DNA of 29,078 bases from Congzhengia sp045576635 (GCA_045576635.1 JAZNGT010000041.1:1-29078); one strand, 5' to 3'; counted from the stretch's first letter, positions 7,152 to 15,229 are shown. Translations and numbers: made by a program. Notes: generated by a model not told the origin, from the sequence alone.

Positions 7152-8329
7152 AATTTACGAAAACAGTTCAGCTGGCTTTTGGAAGTATAATATCAAACAA
7201 ACTTCGTTCCCTTCTTACTATGCTTGGTATTATAATCGGTGTAGGTGCGGTAATCATTCTCGTTAGCATTATGGATGGTGTTACAGGACAAGTAACGGAT
7301 GCTTTTGAGAGTTTCGGTATGAATAACATCACCGTTTCTATGACTTCCCGAGGCAGCACGCGTTATATTGAACCTGACGATATGTATGAAATTATCGATG
7401 AAAATCCCGCGTTGTTTACATATTGCACACCAAATGTTTCGATGATGGCAACGGTTAAAACAAAAAACTCCTCTGATAGTGAATCTGTTTCTGTCACAGG
7501 AATAGATGAAACATACGACAAAATAAATCAATTGGAGACTGAGCAGGGAAGATTTTTGCAGTTTATCGACATCGAGAAACAACTTAAAGTTTGCGTTATA
7601 GGTACATATTACGAACAAGAATTCTTTGGCAAGGGCAAGGCTCTTGGTGAGATTTTGAAAATCAACGGCGAACCTTTTACCATCGTAGGTGTTCTGGAGG
7701 AAAAAGTTGACTCCTCTGAAAATTCTTCTGATCAGTGTGTTTATATACCATATACGATTGCCTCCAAAATGTCGCAAAACAGATTTATCTCTTCCTATAC
7801 TGTCACACTTTCCGATGCAAACCGATTAGATGAAGCCAAAGCAATTCTGGAGGAAAGACTTACAAAAATTCTTGGAAGCAGTGATTTTTATAGAATTATT
7901 GCTACACAGGAAATATTAGAGGAACTCAATAAGATTATAGGCACCATGAAAGCAGCCCTTGTTTGTATTGCAGGCATTTCTCTTTTGGTTGGCGGTATCG
8001 GTATTATGAATATTATGCTTGTTACCGTAACTGAGCGCACCAAAGAAATCGGCATAAGAAAATCTTTGGGTGCAAAAAAGAAAAATATTCTTTCTCAGTT
8101 TGTGGTGGAAGCTGCCACTATAAGCGGTGTAGGAGGAATACTTGGAATACTGTTCGGCGCAGTAGTGTCGTTTGCCGCAGGTAAACTTTTAGATATTACC
8201 ATTGTTCCGTCTTTATTTGCGGTAGTGCTTGCATTTTCGGTATCTGTGGCTATTGGCATAATATTTGGATTCTTGCCAGCAAAAAATGCAGCGAATCTTA
8301 ATCCGATTGACGCACTGCGTTTTGAATAA
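7148..8329 (+). CDS. ABC transporter permease, FtsX/MacB family
   Basis: 393 residues. Topology is MacB-like: TM1 at about residues 20-43 after a short cytoplasmic N-terminus, an extracytoplasmic MacB_PCD-type domain of about 200 residues, then three C-terminal helices at about 265-290, 320-345 and 355-380. The loop after TM2 carries the conserved T-E-R-T-K-E-I-G-I-R-K-S-L-G-A coupling-helix motif, and the protein ends P-I-D-A-L-R-F-E, a common FtsX-family ending. It should form a dimer that with the ATPase drives the membrane fusion protein. It overlaps the ATPase gene by 4 bp. Confidence 0.92.
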   Translation: MKFTKTVQLAFGSIISNKLRSLLTMLGIIIGVGAVIILVSIMDGVTGQVTDAFESFGMNNITVSMTSRGSTRYIEPDDMYEIIDENPALFTYCTPNVSMMATVKTKNSSDSESVSVTGIDETYDKINQLETEQGRFLQFIDIEKQLKVCVIGTYYEQEFFGKGKALGEILKINGEPFTIVGVLEEKVDSSENSSDQCVYIPYTIASKMSQNRFISSYTVTLSDANRLDEAKAILEERLTKILGSSDFYRIIATQEILEELNKIIGTMKAALVCIAGISLLVGGIGIMNIMLVTVTERTKEIGIRKSLGAKKKNILSQFVVEAATISGVGGILGILFGAVVSFAAGKLLDITIVPSLFAVVLAFSVSVAIGIIFGFLPAKNAANLNPIDALRFE

Positions 8330-8350
8330 AATTGAAAGGAGAATTTGTCA

Positions 8351-10204
8351 ATGAAAAGAATATTTGCGTTACTTATTACAATCTTGATAATAGTTTCAAC
8401 GACGGGAACAAATGTTTTCGCAGCATCAAGTTACGAAGCTGAGCTTTTGTCGGATCTATCTATTATGCAAGGCGACCCTAATGGCAATATGAGATATGGA
8501 GATAAGGTGTCACGTGCGGAATGTGCAAAAATTGTCGTTGCAGCATCCAAATATCGTGAGCTTGTAGATATAAACAGCAAGCGCTCGCCTTTTAAAGATG
8601 TAACCTATGACCACTGGGCAGCACCTTATGTTACAACTGGCATCAAAAATGGTCTTTTTAAAGGATATTTTGATGCTACCTTCCGTCCTTCCAATACAGT
8701 TACATACGAAGAAGCAATAACAATGCTTCTGCGCGTTCTGGACTACACGGACGAAGACACCGGCAATGACTGGCCCTATGACCAGATTGATATGGCAAAA
8801 AAAATCGGTATGCTTGACGGCGTAAACAAGTCCATTGGTCAGGATCTTACACGTCGAGATGTTTCGAAAATGATTTACAACACACTAAATGCAAATGCAA
8901 AAGGCTCTCAGGAGAAATATTTGAATGCTTTTAACAGAACAGTTGGCCCTATAACAGTTACTTCATCAGATTGGTACGAAGAACTTGGAGCAGATTCGTT
9001 TGTTAAAGTTATGCGCGATGGTGTGAAAGCATCCGTTTCTGAGGTCAGAACAAATGATATAGCGTATTATATGGTTGAATATAATAAAGTGCTTGTGTAT
9101 TCAAAGAAGGTTACCGGCATTTATGAGGATGCCTCACCGAATAAGGATACTCCTACTTCTGTAACAGTATCAGGTATTACATATAAAATTGAAGGTGATG
9201 ACGCATATTCAAAACTTTCATCCGGCGGAAATTTTAATTATGGCGATACGGTTACATTGTTGCTTGGTAAATCAGGAGACGTAGCAGGCGTTGCTACAAA
9301 TCTGACAGATGATACAAAGGTAACAGGGTTTTTATCCGCAGTAGGAACGAAGGAAACCATTGTTTCAGGTACAACTGTGACAAAGCCTTATGTCAGGGTT
9401 GTTCTTCCAACCGGAGAGGTTTGTGAGTATATCACAGAAAAAAATTATGAATCATACCTAAACAGGGTTGTTACAGTAAATTTGGTTGATGGTCTCGCAA
9501 CATTGTCTTCGACCACACCAAAACACAACATATCGGGAAAAGTCACATGGGATTCCGGTGTTGGCTCGTTGGGTTCTCACACTCTGGCTTCTGATATCAA
9601 AATCCTTGAAACCTCCACCACAGAATCTTATGAAACAGCAACCGTGGCATCGGTTTATCCCCAGAGACTGAACGGAATTAGATTATCAGAAAACGATATT
9701 TTATATGTTTCAAAAAATTCTGCGGGAAATATTGATGCATTGATACTGAACGACATAACCGGTGATACACACTCCTATGGCGTGGTGACATACGCTAAAA
9801 ATAGTAACAACGACATACCATTATCGGGCAGTTACAAATATATAGTAAACGGAACCGAGGGCTCGCTAAACACGCAAAACAAAACTTTTAGTGTATCCAG
9901 CGGACAGGCGGTTAAAATCAAAGGCGACGGACGACAAGTAACTTCTATGACACCTCTTTCTCAGGTTAAAGCAACAAAAATTACAGATATCATCGGTTCT
10001 ACAATCACTATGAATAACAACAAATACATTATGTCTGACAAAGTACAGATTTATGTAAAAAATTCATCGTATGGTTATGTGTACAGTATGATAACAGTTG
10101 ATGAATTGGCTGAAATGGTTGATAAATATCAGGCATATGTTTATACAGACAAAGCGACCTCGGACGGAGGGCGAGTACGAGTTATTATTTTACGTACAAA
10201 CTAA
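8351..10204 (+). CDS. Exported S-layer-homology (SLH) domain protein
   Basis: 617 residues from the ATG at 8351 (GGAG 8 nt upstream; a TTG 6 bp earlier is less likely). A signal peptide covers residues 1-25 (K-R, hydrophobic run, T-N-V-F-A-A). Three SLH units follow at about 30-66, 78-130 and 138-182; the second has the canonical F-K-D-V-x-x-D-H-W-A-A-P-Y and F-R-P-S-N-T-V-T-Y-E-E motifs. SLH domains bind pyruvylated secondary cell-wall polymers. The remaining 430 or so residues are beta-rich, Thr/Ser/Val-rich and contain no catalytic motif I recognise. It starts 21 bp after the permease, so it is probably co-transcribed and may act with the exporter at the cell wall. Confidence 0.85.
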   Translation: MKRIFALLITILIIVSTTGTNVFAASSYEAELLSDLSIMQGDPNGNMRYGDKVSRAECAKIVVAASKYRELVDINSKRSPFKDVTYDHWAAPYVTTGIKNGLFKGYFDATFRPSNTVTYEEAITMLLRVLDYTDEDTGNDWPYDQIDMAKKIGMLDGVNKSIGQDLTRRDVSKMIYNTLNANAKGSQEKYLNAFNRTVGPITVTSSDWYEELGADSFVKVMRDGVKASVSEVRTNDIAYYMVEYNKVLVYSKKVTGIYEDASPNKDTPTSVTVSGITYKIEGDDAYSKLSSGGNFNYGDTVTLLLGKSGDVAGVATNLTDDTKVTGFLSAVGTKETIVSGTTVTKPYVRVVLPTGEVCEYITEKNYESYLNRVVTVNLVDGLATLSSTTPKHNISGKVTWDSGVGSLGSHTLASDIKILETSTTESYETATVASVYPQRLNGIRLSENDILYVSKNSAGNIDALILNDITGDTHSYGVVTYAKNSNNDIPLSGSYKYIVNGTEGSLNTQNKTFSVSSGQAVKIKGDGRQVTSMTPLSQVKATKITDIIGSTITMNNNKYIMSDKVQIYVKNSSYGYVYSMITVDELAEMVDKYQAYVYTDKATSDGGRVRVIILRTN

Positions 10205-10219
10205 AATTAAGAACGAACA

Positions 10220-10250
10220 TCCCTAGGGCAATGACTTTTTATTGTCGGGA
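10220..10250 (+). terminator. Possible weak hairpin after the SLH gene
   Basis: TCCC-(tag)-GGCAAT pairs with ATTGTC-GGGA around an 8-nt T-rich loop. No T-run follows, so it is either a weak terminator or an mRNA 3'-end hairpin. The rest of 10205-10337 is AT-rich without a gene. Confidence 0.25.
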
Positions 10251-10337
10251 GGTTACGTGAAAAACAAATATTGTATATAAAATGGTCGAAAAAACAATAT
10301 TTAGCACGAAATATTATAAGTATACTATAAATAATTG

Positions 10338-10366
10338 TTGACAAATATTGATTTTAAGTGTATAAT
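10338..10366 (+). promoter_or_regulatory. Consensus sigma-A promoter of the AAA/DUF4143 gene
   Basis: TTGACA (10338-10343) and TATAAT (10361-10366) are both exact consensus with a 17-bp spacer. It lies 24 bp before the start codon at 10391. It marks the ATPase gene as a separate transcription unit. Confidence 0.85.
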
Positions 10367-10390
10367 ACATACAAAGATGGAGGTGGTATT

Positions 10391-11839
10391 ATGTCTATTA
10401 TTTCAAAAGACGGAATTTTAAAAGTTCTTACTGCATATAATCCATGGTGGAAAACAGGTGTAGTAAATCCTAAAATGAGTAAGACATATAAACGTTTTGC
10501 TTTTCACGAAGCAATGCGTAGACTTGAAGAAAAAGACATTCGTCGTTTAGTTGTATTAACAGGAACGAGACGTGTTGGAAAAACAACAATTCAGTATCAG
10601 ATGATAGAAAGTTTGTTGGAGGCAGGTGTATCACCACAGAGAATTGTTTTTATTTCAATGGATCATCCAATGCTTAAATTAAGTCAATTTCAAGAGATTT
10701 TAGAATGTTATCATGAAAATATTTATCCCGAGCAGGATGTGTATTACTTTTTTGACGAAGTGCAATACGCTCAGGATTGGGATAGATGGCTTAAAACTAT
10801 ATATGATACACAGCCTGACACACATGTGGTAGCAACAGGTTCTGCTAGTCCGGCATTAATGAAAGGGAGTCGAGAGAGCGGAGCTGGAAGATGGTCTGTT
10901 ATTCAGGTTCCGACACTGTCTTTTTATGAGTATTGCGAACTGCTTGAAGTAGATAAACCGGAGATTCCCGAAGACTTGAAGGTGACGTCGCTTTTGCATA
11001 AAACGCAAATTGAGAGAGCGCAAATCATGATGCAGCTTTCGAAGGTACAGAATCATTTTATGAGATATTTGCAAGTTGGAGGCTTCCCTGAGCTTGCTCT
11101 AGCAGATAATGATATAATGTCACAGCAAATTATGAGAGAAGATGTTGTTGATAAGGTTTTAAAGCGAGATTTGCCATCTCTTTATAATATTCGTAATGCA
11201 ACAGAGCTTGAAAGGATTTTCTTGTATTTATGCAATGTTTCATCTGAAGTGGTTTCTATTGAAGCAATCACAAAAGAATTAAATGGAGTGTCGCGAACAA
11301 CCGTAGAAAACTATATCGGTTATTTAGAAAGTGCAAACCTTATCTATCAAAGCTGGCCTGTTGATATGGCTGGTAAAAAGGTTTTAAAGGCAAGTCCTAA
11401 AATTTATATAGCGGATGCTGCGATTCGTAACGCTGTATTGATGGATGATTCTATTTTGACAGATTCTACTGAAATGGGCAAAGTAGTTGAAACCGCAGTA
11501 TATAAGCATATTACCGCATTCTATTATCAATTTGCTACTTCTGTAGGATATTTCCGTGGTGGAAGAAAAGGAAAAGAAATTGATGTGGTAGTGGATTATC
11601 CAAATATAAAAAATATGTTGATTGAAGTAAAATATAGAGAAGGAGCACCTATAGCTAATGATTCTGCAATCGTAGAGCTTTGTGAAGAAGCATCTGCGGC
11701 TATTGTAGTTACAAAAAATGCAGATGATTTTGGAGTTCACAACACAAATAAGAGTAAGGATTTACTCAGGATTCCGGCATTTGCTTTTTTGTATTTGCTT
11801 GGCAATGCTGAAAAGAATGGTTATAGAGGAATTGAATAA
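10391..11839 (+). CDS. AAA_14 / DUF4143 ATPase
   Basis: 482 residues; the ATG at 10391 has GGAGGTG 6 nt upstream. A GTG frame start at 10358 overlaps the promoter and is rejected. The N-terminal AAA core has Walker A GTRRVGKTT (58-66), Walker B Y-Y-F-F-D-E-V-Q (118-125) and an A-T-G-S-A-S sensor-like motif. The C-terminal DUF4143 part has a winged-helix-like stretch and then E-I-D-V-V-V ... I-E-V-K-Y, where D398, E412 and K414 form a PD-(D/E)xK-like core. The family is common in anaerobes and archaea in single-gene units. Its biological role is not well established; it may be a defence or toxin-like element. A promoter and terminator flank this single gene. Confidence 0.85.
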   Translation: MSIISKDGILKVLTAYNPWWKTGVVNPKMSKTYKRFAFHEAMRRLEEKDIRRLVVLTGTRRVGKTTIQYQMIESLLEAGVSPQRIVFISMDHPMLKLSQFQEILECYHENIYPEQDVYYFFDEVQYAQDWDRWLKTIYDTQPDTHVVATGSASPALMKGSRESGAGRWSVIQVPTLSFYEYCELLEVDKPEIPEDLKVTSLLHKTQIERAQIMMQLSKVQNHFMRYLQVGGFPELALADNDIMSQQIMREDVVDKVLKRDLPSLYNIRNATELERIFLYLCNVSSEVVSIEAITKELNGVSRTTVENYIGYLESANLIYQSWPVDMAGKKVLKASPKIYIADAAIRNAVLMDDSILTDSTEMGKVVETAVYKHITAFYYQFATSVGYFRGGRKGKEIDVVVDYPNIKNMLIEVKYREGAPIANDSAIVELCEEASAAIVVTKNADDFGVHNTNKSKDLLRIPAFAFLYLLGNAEKNGYRGIE

Positions 11840-11843
11840 TACA

Positions 11844-11876
11844 AACAGCGCCGGCCTTTCTGGCTGGCGCTGTTTT
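11844..11876 (+). terminator. Strong intrinsic terminator after the ATPase gene
   Basis: AACAGCGCC-g-GCC and GGC-t-GGCGCTGTT form a 12-bp stem with one mismatch and a TTTCT loop, followed by TT. It begins 4 bp after the stop codon. Confidence 0.85.
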
Positions 11877-11995
11877 CATATATGGGGGATAGTGATTATG
11901 GATGTAGAAGGATAACATAATCTTCAAAAGACACCTTTCTGTTATAGCAATATTTCTGTATTATAGCTGTCGTTGTGCAGTAGAGCCCTCCGGGG

Positions 11996-12166
11996 CTATT
12001 TATTTATGCTTTTTAAAAAAGTTTTCTGATATTTTGCAAGAATAGCATCATTCATTCTCTGATGCTCTCTTTTTGTGATGTTGCCGTTTTTTAAAAGAAC
12101 ATCATTATAGTAGGTTAATCTGATTAATCTTGTCTTTGATGTAAGGTTACTATCCTTGCTACTCAT
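11996..12166 (-). CDS. Small SHOCT-like protein, copy B
   Basis: 56 residues, ATG at 12166 with GGAG 7 nt upstream, stop TAG at 11998-11996. The sequence begins MSSKDSN and contains the same R-L-I-R-L-T-Y-Y-N-D-V-L-L-K-N-G-N-I-T core as copy A at 3412-3606. Residues 7-11 and the C-terminal tail differ. The gene is divergent from the serine recombinase, whose start is 211 bp away, suggesting shared regulation. A UNCG-type hairpin (AGCCC-TCCG-GGGCT, 11984-11997) overlaps its stop codon and could act as its terminator. The SHOCT assignment is a pattern match by eye. Confidence 0.6.
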   Translation of the reverse strand: MSSKDSNLTSKTRLIRLTYYNDVLLKNGNITKREHQRMNDAILAKYQKTFLKSINK

Positions 12167-12182
12167 TCTGCCACTCCTTTCT
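12063..12182. repeat. Direct repeat, copy B (partner at 3503-3622)
   Basis: Identity blocks 12063-12124 and 12149-12182 match 3503-3564 and 3589-3622 exactly. Outside these, similarity extends with scattered differences to about 12031/3471. The upstream AAAAAGGAAACAAAA element is also shared. Confidence 0.9.
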
Positions 12183-12282
12183 ATTTAAATTTATGTGTTT
12201 CGAGTTCTTATTGTACAGTATACCCAGATATTTTAAAAAGGAAACAAAACTCAAAAAATTTTAATAATTGATTAAAACATGC

Positions 12283-12311
12283 TTGATTATAAAAAACGTA
12301 TGTGGTATAAT
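12283..12311 (+). promoter_or_regulatory. Promoter of the serine recombinase
   Basis: TTGATT (12283-12288), 17-bp spacer, TATAAT (12306-12311) with an extended TG at 12303-12304. It is 67 bp before the ATG at 12378. The AAAAAGGAAACAAAA element at 12235-12249 lies 34 bp upstream of the -35. Confidence 0.75.
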
Positions 12312-12377
12312 GACAATATAATTTGACAATGAACAACAAAACTTTTGTGTGTTATCTCTAAAAAGGAGGTTCATAGA

Positions 12378-14090
12378 ATGGATGTACATTCAATTCGTCA
12401 AAAGATGAGAACGAGCACTATTTATGATATTCCGCTACGTGTTACTTTTTATGCGCGTGTATCTTCTGAAAAAGATGAGCAGTTGAATTCTTTAGACAAC
12501 CAGATTTCATACTACCGCGAGTTTATCAAGAAAAATCCCAATTGGGAGTTTGTTGAAGGTTATATAGACGAAGGCCTTTCGGGCATGAGCACCAAAAAGC
12601 GTGAGAACTTTCACAATATGATTTCTGATGCAAAGGCAGGGCTTTTTGATCTTGTTATCACAAAGGAAATCACTCGTTTTGCGCGTAATACGCTTGACAG
12701 TATACAGTATACGCGCGATTTGCTAAACTGTGGTGTAGGTGTATTTTTTCAAAACGACAATATCAATACACTTGATGAGGACTCAGAACTTCGACTTACC
12801 ATTATGTCGGGTATCGCGCAGGATGAACTTCGCAAATTATCAAGCCGTATAAAGTTTGGCCATCAGGAAGCCATAAAGAAAAATGTAGTGCTTGGCAATA
12901 GCCGAATTTTTGGTTATCGTAAAGACAACAAAAGACTTGTTATCGATGAAAAAGAAGCAGAAATGGTGCGTGAACTCTATACCCTATATGCTACTGACAA
13001 GTACAGCATGAACCAAATAGAAGACATTTTCTGGGAAAAAGGTTACCGTAACAACAACGGCAAACGCATCAGTCACAGCACGATGTCCAACACAATTTCC
13101 AACCCCAAATACAAGGGTTATTACGTTGGTAACAAAGTAAAAATCGTGGATATGTTTACCAAAAAGCAAAAGTTTTTACCGCCCGAAGAGTGGGTTATGT
13201 TTAAGGATGAAACAGGCGAAATCGTCCCTGCAATCGTTAGCGAAGAACTTTGGGAGCAAGCCAATGAAGTTTTAAGAAGACGGAGCCGTGATGTAAAGGG
13301 AAGACAAAACCTATGTAACCACCCAAATCTTTTGACGGGCAAAATGTACTGTACGCACTGCGGAAAATTGTATTACCGAAAAGATAGCAAGGACCGAAAG
13401 GGAAATGTGGCTTCCCGCTGGATATGCAGTGGTAAAATCAATAATGGAAAAGACTCTTGTCCTTCGTTTGCCATTTACGAAGAAGAAATCAAAGAGGTTC
13501 TTTATGAAGTGTTTAAAGATACCGCCGAGGATGCAGCGTTAATCATTGAAGAATATACCAATATGTATGCTGAAATATTGGCAAAGGATAGCTCTTCGGA
13601 GGAACTTAGTAAACTTAAAGACCGTCTTAGTTTACTTTCGAAGAAAAAATCAAAGCTACTCGAATATAATATCGCCGGGCAAATCAGTGACAGGGATTTT
13701 GTCGAGATGAACAAGGAAATCTCGGATGAGTCTGCTGAAATTTGCTCAACCATTGAAGAACTCGAAAATGAAATAGGTTCAAGAACAGAATACAAACAAA
13801 AAATCGAAGAGATTCGAAGCATCTTGCTTAAAGCGGAAAGTGAAGCCAGTCGCAATATGATAGATTCAGCGTTTGTAAATAAGTATATTGATAAAATATA
13901 TGTTACACCCGTTGAAGACGGCGTTGTAGAAATTGCGGTCAAGATATTTACAGGTGAAACCATTGAGAAACATCTGACAAGCCTTAAAAAACGCAACAAA
14001 CCCATTAAAAGCGGAGATGCTATTTACGATAGTCGTACGGGACACACTTTTAAAAAAATGATCGAAGCTTACGAAAACGGCATGAAATAA
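12378..14090 (+). CDS. Large serine recombinase (phage/ICE integrase type)
   Basis: 570 residues from the ATG at 12378 (AAGGAGG 9 nt upstream); the open frame begins earlier at 12345 but lacks a ribosome-binding site. The N-terminal resolvase domain has Y-A-R-V-S with catalytic Ser 29, then E-Q-L-N-S-L-D-N-Q and D-E-G-L-S-G. The recombinase domain (about 180-290) contains N-P-K-Y-K-G-Y-Y. A zinc-ribbon follows (C-x-x-C-G-K-L-Y and a later C ... C-P-S), then a long coiled coil (about 400-490). This is the layout of large serine integrases, which join attP and attB without host IHF. It is the obvious integrase for the phage to its right, but base use resembles the left flank more than the phage. 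Confidence 0.92.
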   Translation: MDVHSIRQKMRTSTIYDIPLRVTFYARVSSEKDEQLNSLDNQISYYREFIKKNPNWEFVEGYIDEGLSGMSTKKRENFHNMISDAKAGLFDLVITKEITRFARNTLDSIQYTRDLLNCGVGVFFQNDNINTLDEDSELRLTIMSGIAQDELRKLSSRIKFGHQEAIKKNVVLGNSRIFGYRKDNKRLVIDEKEAEMVRELYTLYATDKYSMNQIEDIFWEKGYRNNNGKRISHSTMSNTISNPKYKGYYVGNKVKIVDMFTKKQKFLPPEEWVMFKDETGEIVPAIVSEELWEQANEVLRRRSRDVKGRQNLCNHPNLLTGKMYCTHCGKLYYRKDSKDRKGNVASRWICSGKINNGKDSCPSFAIYEEEIKEVLYEVFKDTAEDAALIIEEYTNMYAEILAKDSSSEELSKLKDRLSLLSKKKSKLLEYNIAGQISDRDFVEMNKEISDESAEICSTIEELENEIGSRTEYKQKIEEIRSILLKAESEASRNMIDSAFVNKYIDKIYVTPVEDGVVEIAVKIFTGETIEKHLTSLKKRNKPIKSGDAIYDSRTGHTFKKMIEAYENGMK

Positions 14091-14104
14091 GTAAGATAAA
14101 AAAC

Positions 14105-14150
14105 AAAGAGCGTTTTGTAAAATTTTCGTTTTACAAAACGCTCTTTCTTT
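14105..14150 (+). terminator. Bidirectional intrinsic terminator
   Basis: AAAGAGCGTTTTGTAAAA (14105-14122) pairs perfectly over 18 bp with 14129-14146 around a TTTTCG loop; CTTT follows on the plus strand. It sits between the recombinase and the convergent repressor gene and could serve both. Confidence 0.85.
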
Positions 14151-14160
14151 ACAAAAACCG

Positions 14161-14203
14161 GTTGATAGGAAAAATGGATGAGTTTTGCCATTTTTACATC
14201 AAC
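14161..14203 (+). ncRNA. Minimal copy of the scaffold-capsid closing hairpin
   Basis: GTTGAT (14161-14166) pairs with ATCAAC (14198-14203); AAAAATGG (14170-14177) pairs with CCATTTTT (14188-14195). Between them lies an internal loop of AGG opposite AC, and the end loop is ATGAGTTTTG. The block GATAGGAAAAATGGATG (14164-14180) is identical to 20329-20345, and GCCATTTTTACATC (14187-14200) is identical to 20537-20550. The outer stem sequence differs but remains paired. On the minus strand the hairpin directly follows the repressor stop and is followed by CGGTTTTT, so it may also act as the repressor's terminator. Confidence 0.6.
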
Positions 14204-14204
14204 A

Positions 14205-14855
14205 TTAAAACTCGCGAATGAGTAGTTTTGGAATCCCGATGACTTTACAGTGCTCTAACTCTTCGCCCTCAATGTGCTGCGGTTTAAATTCGGGGTTTAC
14301 GGGCACAAGGCGCAGCCAGTCCTCGCCGTAGGCGTATTCCACCTTTTTAATCGTCACAAGTTCGTCATTATACAAAACGGCACCGATTTCGCCCGAGTGG
14401 TTTAGCGTTGTCTGTTTTAAAATCAGCACCTTATCGCCGTCTAAATAGAGCGGATACATACTGTCGCCTTTTACGCGAAGGACGATAAAATCCTCCTTTT
14501 TTCTGCCGTAAAGATAGGAGTTCGGGATTTCGACCGTCTCGCCCGACCAGTCTTCTGAAACGAGTCTGTCGTAGCCTGCGGCAATATCGCCGATGACGCG
14601 AAATTCTGTTACGTCGCGTGCGTCAGTGAGCGAAAGGTTTGGTTTTTCTGCGCCCGTTCCGCCGTAAAAGTGGTGGCGGGGCATATCGGTTGCCGCTGCG
14701 ATTTTTTCGATTGCATCGGACGGAATTTTTTTTGTCACGCCTGTTTCATATCGTTGCAGCGTCGATTTTGCAATGCCGGTGCGCGCGGCAAGTTCCGACA
14801 AACTCATCTCGGATTTTTCTCTTGCGTCGAGTAGTTTCCTGCTTAAATTTTGCAT
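14205..14855 (-). CDS. Phage repressor, HTH-XRE with S24 (LexA/CI) peptidase domain
   Basis: 216 residues from the ATG at 14855 (GGAG 8 nt upstream; an in-frame GTG at 14864 overlaps that site). The HTH lies at about residues 18-40 (S-L-S-E-L-A-A-R-T-G-I-A-K-S-T-L-Q-R-Y-E). The linker has A93-G94 as the likely self-cleavage site (D-I-A-A-G-Y-D). The S24 domain has G-D-S-M-Y-P with nucleophile Ser 132 and V-T-I-K-K with general base Lys 170. It should hold the prophage silent and cleave itself when RecA is activated by DNA damage. Its promoter at 14878-14906 faces left, opposite the early lytic promoter. Confidence 0.92.
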   Translation of the reverse strand: MQNLSRKLLDAREKSEMSLSELAARTGIAKSTLQRYETGVTKKIPSDAIEKIAAATDMPRHHFYGGTGAEKPNLSLTDARDVTEFRVIGDIAAGYDRLVSEDWSGETVEIPNSYLYGRKKEDFIVLRVKGDSMYPLYLDGDKVLILKQTTLNHSGEIGAVLYNDELVTIKKVEYAYGEDWLRLVPVNPEFKPQHIEGEELEHCKVIGIPKLLIREF

Positions 14856-14877
14856 CAGACTCACTCCTTTTGGTATT

Positions 14878-14906
14878 AGTATATCAAATTCGTTTCAAAA
14901 TTGCAA
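14878..14906 (-). promoter_or_regulatory. Repressor-maintenance promoter (leftward)
   Basis: On the minus strand, TTGCAA (14906-14901), 17-bp spacer, TATACT (14883-14878). The -35 lies inside the operator-like site at 14891-14908, as expected for autoregulation. Confidence 0.7.
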
Positions 14907-15035
14907 CAGTTTTTTGTCACATTTTTTACACGTCTCAAAAATGGGTTGACAAGAATCGGGAAATGTGCTATGATTGTCTTGTCCCGAAAATGAAACGGAA
15001 TATTTTTTTACACAATACGTCCCAATAATGAGACG
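14891..15035. promoter_or_regulatory. Four-operator lysogeny switch region
   Basis: The best site is the 18-bp near-palindrome CGTCCCAATAATGAGACG at 15018-15035. Related 18-mers lie at 14980-14997 (TGTCCCGAAAATGAAACG, 14 of 18 matches), 14931-14948 (CGTCTCAAAAATGGGTTG, 13 of 18) and 14891-14908 (CGTTTCAAAATTGCAACA, weakest). They overlap, in turn, the early leader, the region just after the rightward -10, the rightward -35 and the leftward -35. Spacings are 40, 49 and 38 bp. Repressor binding is inferred. Confidence 0.6.
14946..14974 (+). promoter_or_regulatory. Early lytic promoter (rightward)
   Basis: TTGACA (14946-14951), exactly 17 bp, TATGAT (14969-14974). It drives the small early genes from 15053. 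Operator-like sites overlap its -35 and lie just downstream. Confidence 0.8.
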
Positions 15036-15052
15036 AACGGGGAGGAATCAAT

Positions 15053-15229
15053 ATGAAACATCAGAACGTATTTTTGAAAAACTGCGTAAAAGCGATTTTT
15101 TTAGCGCCTGCATTTATCGCGGTGGTCTTTATGCTGTCTCTTATGAGCGCTAAAATCGCAATTTCGACAATTGAACATCAAACGACACAACAAGCGGTGA
15201 CAAACGTTCACACCGCACGCACGGCATAA
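15053..15229 (+). CDS. Small single-pass membrane protein (early gene)
   Basis: 58 residues, ATG with a GGGGAGGA site 9 nt upstream. A short basic N-terminus leads into a hydrophobic helix at about residues 14-32 (A-I-F-L-A-P-A-F-I-A-V-V-F-M-L-S-L), then a polar Thr/Gln-rich tail. It is the first gene after the early lytic promoter, so it is expected on induction. I do not recognise a family. Small membrane proteins in this position can be host-takeover or exclusion factors, but nothing here shows which. Confidence 0.55.
   Translation: MKHQNVFLKNCVKAIFLAPAFIAVVFMLSLMSAKIAISTIEHQTTQQAVTNVHTARTA

Noticed and set aside
7193..7777. 194-codon frame antisense to the ABC permease
   Set aside because: No start signal, and its product is rich in Phe, Cys and Asn as expected from the reverse complement of a well-conserved permease gene.
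13502..14005. 167-codon frame antisense to the serine recombinase
   Set aside because: Ser/Leu-rich product typical of the antisense of a charged coiled coil; no ribosome-binding site and fully inside a strong gene.
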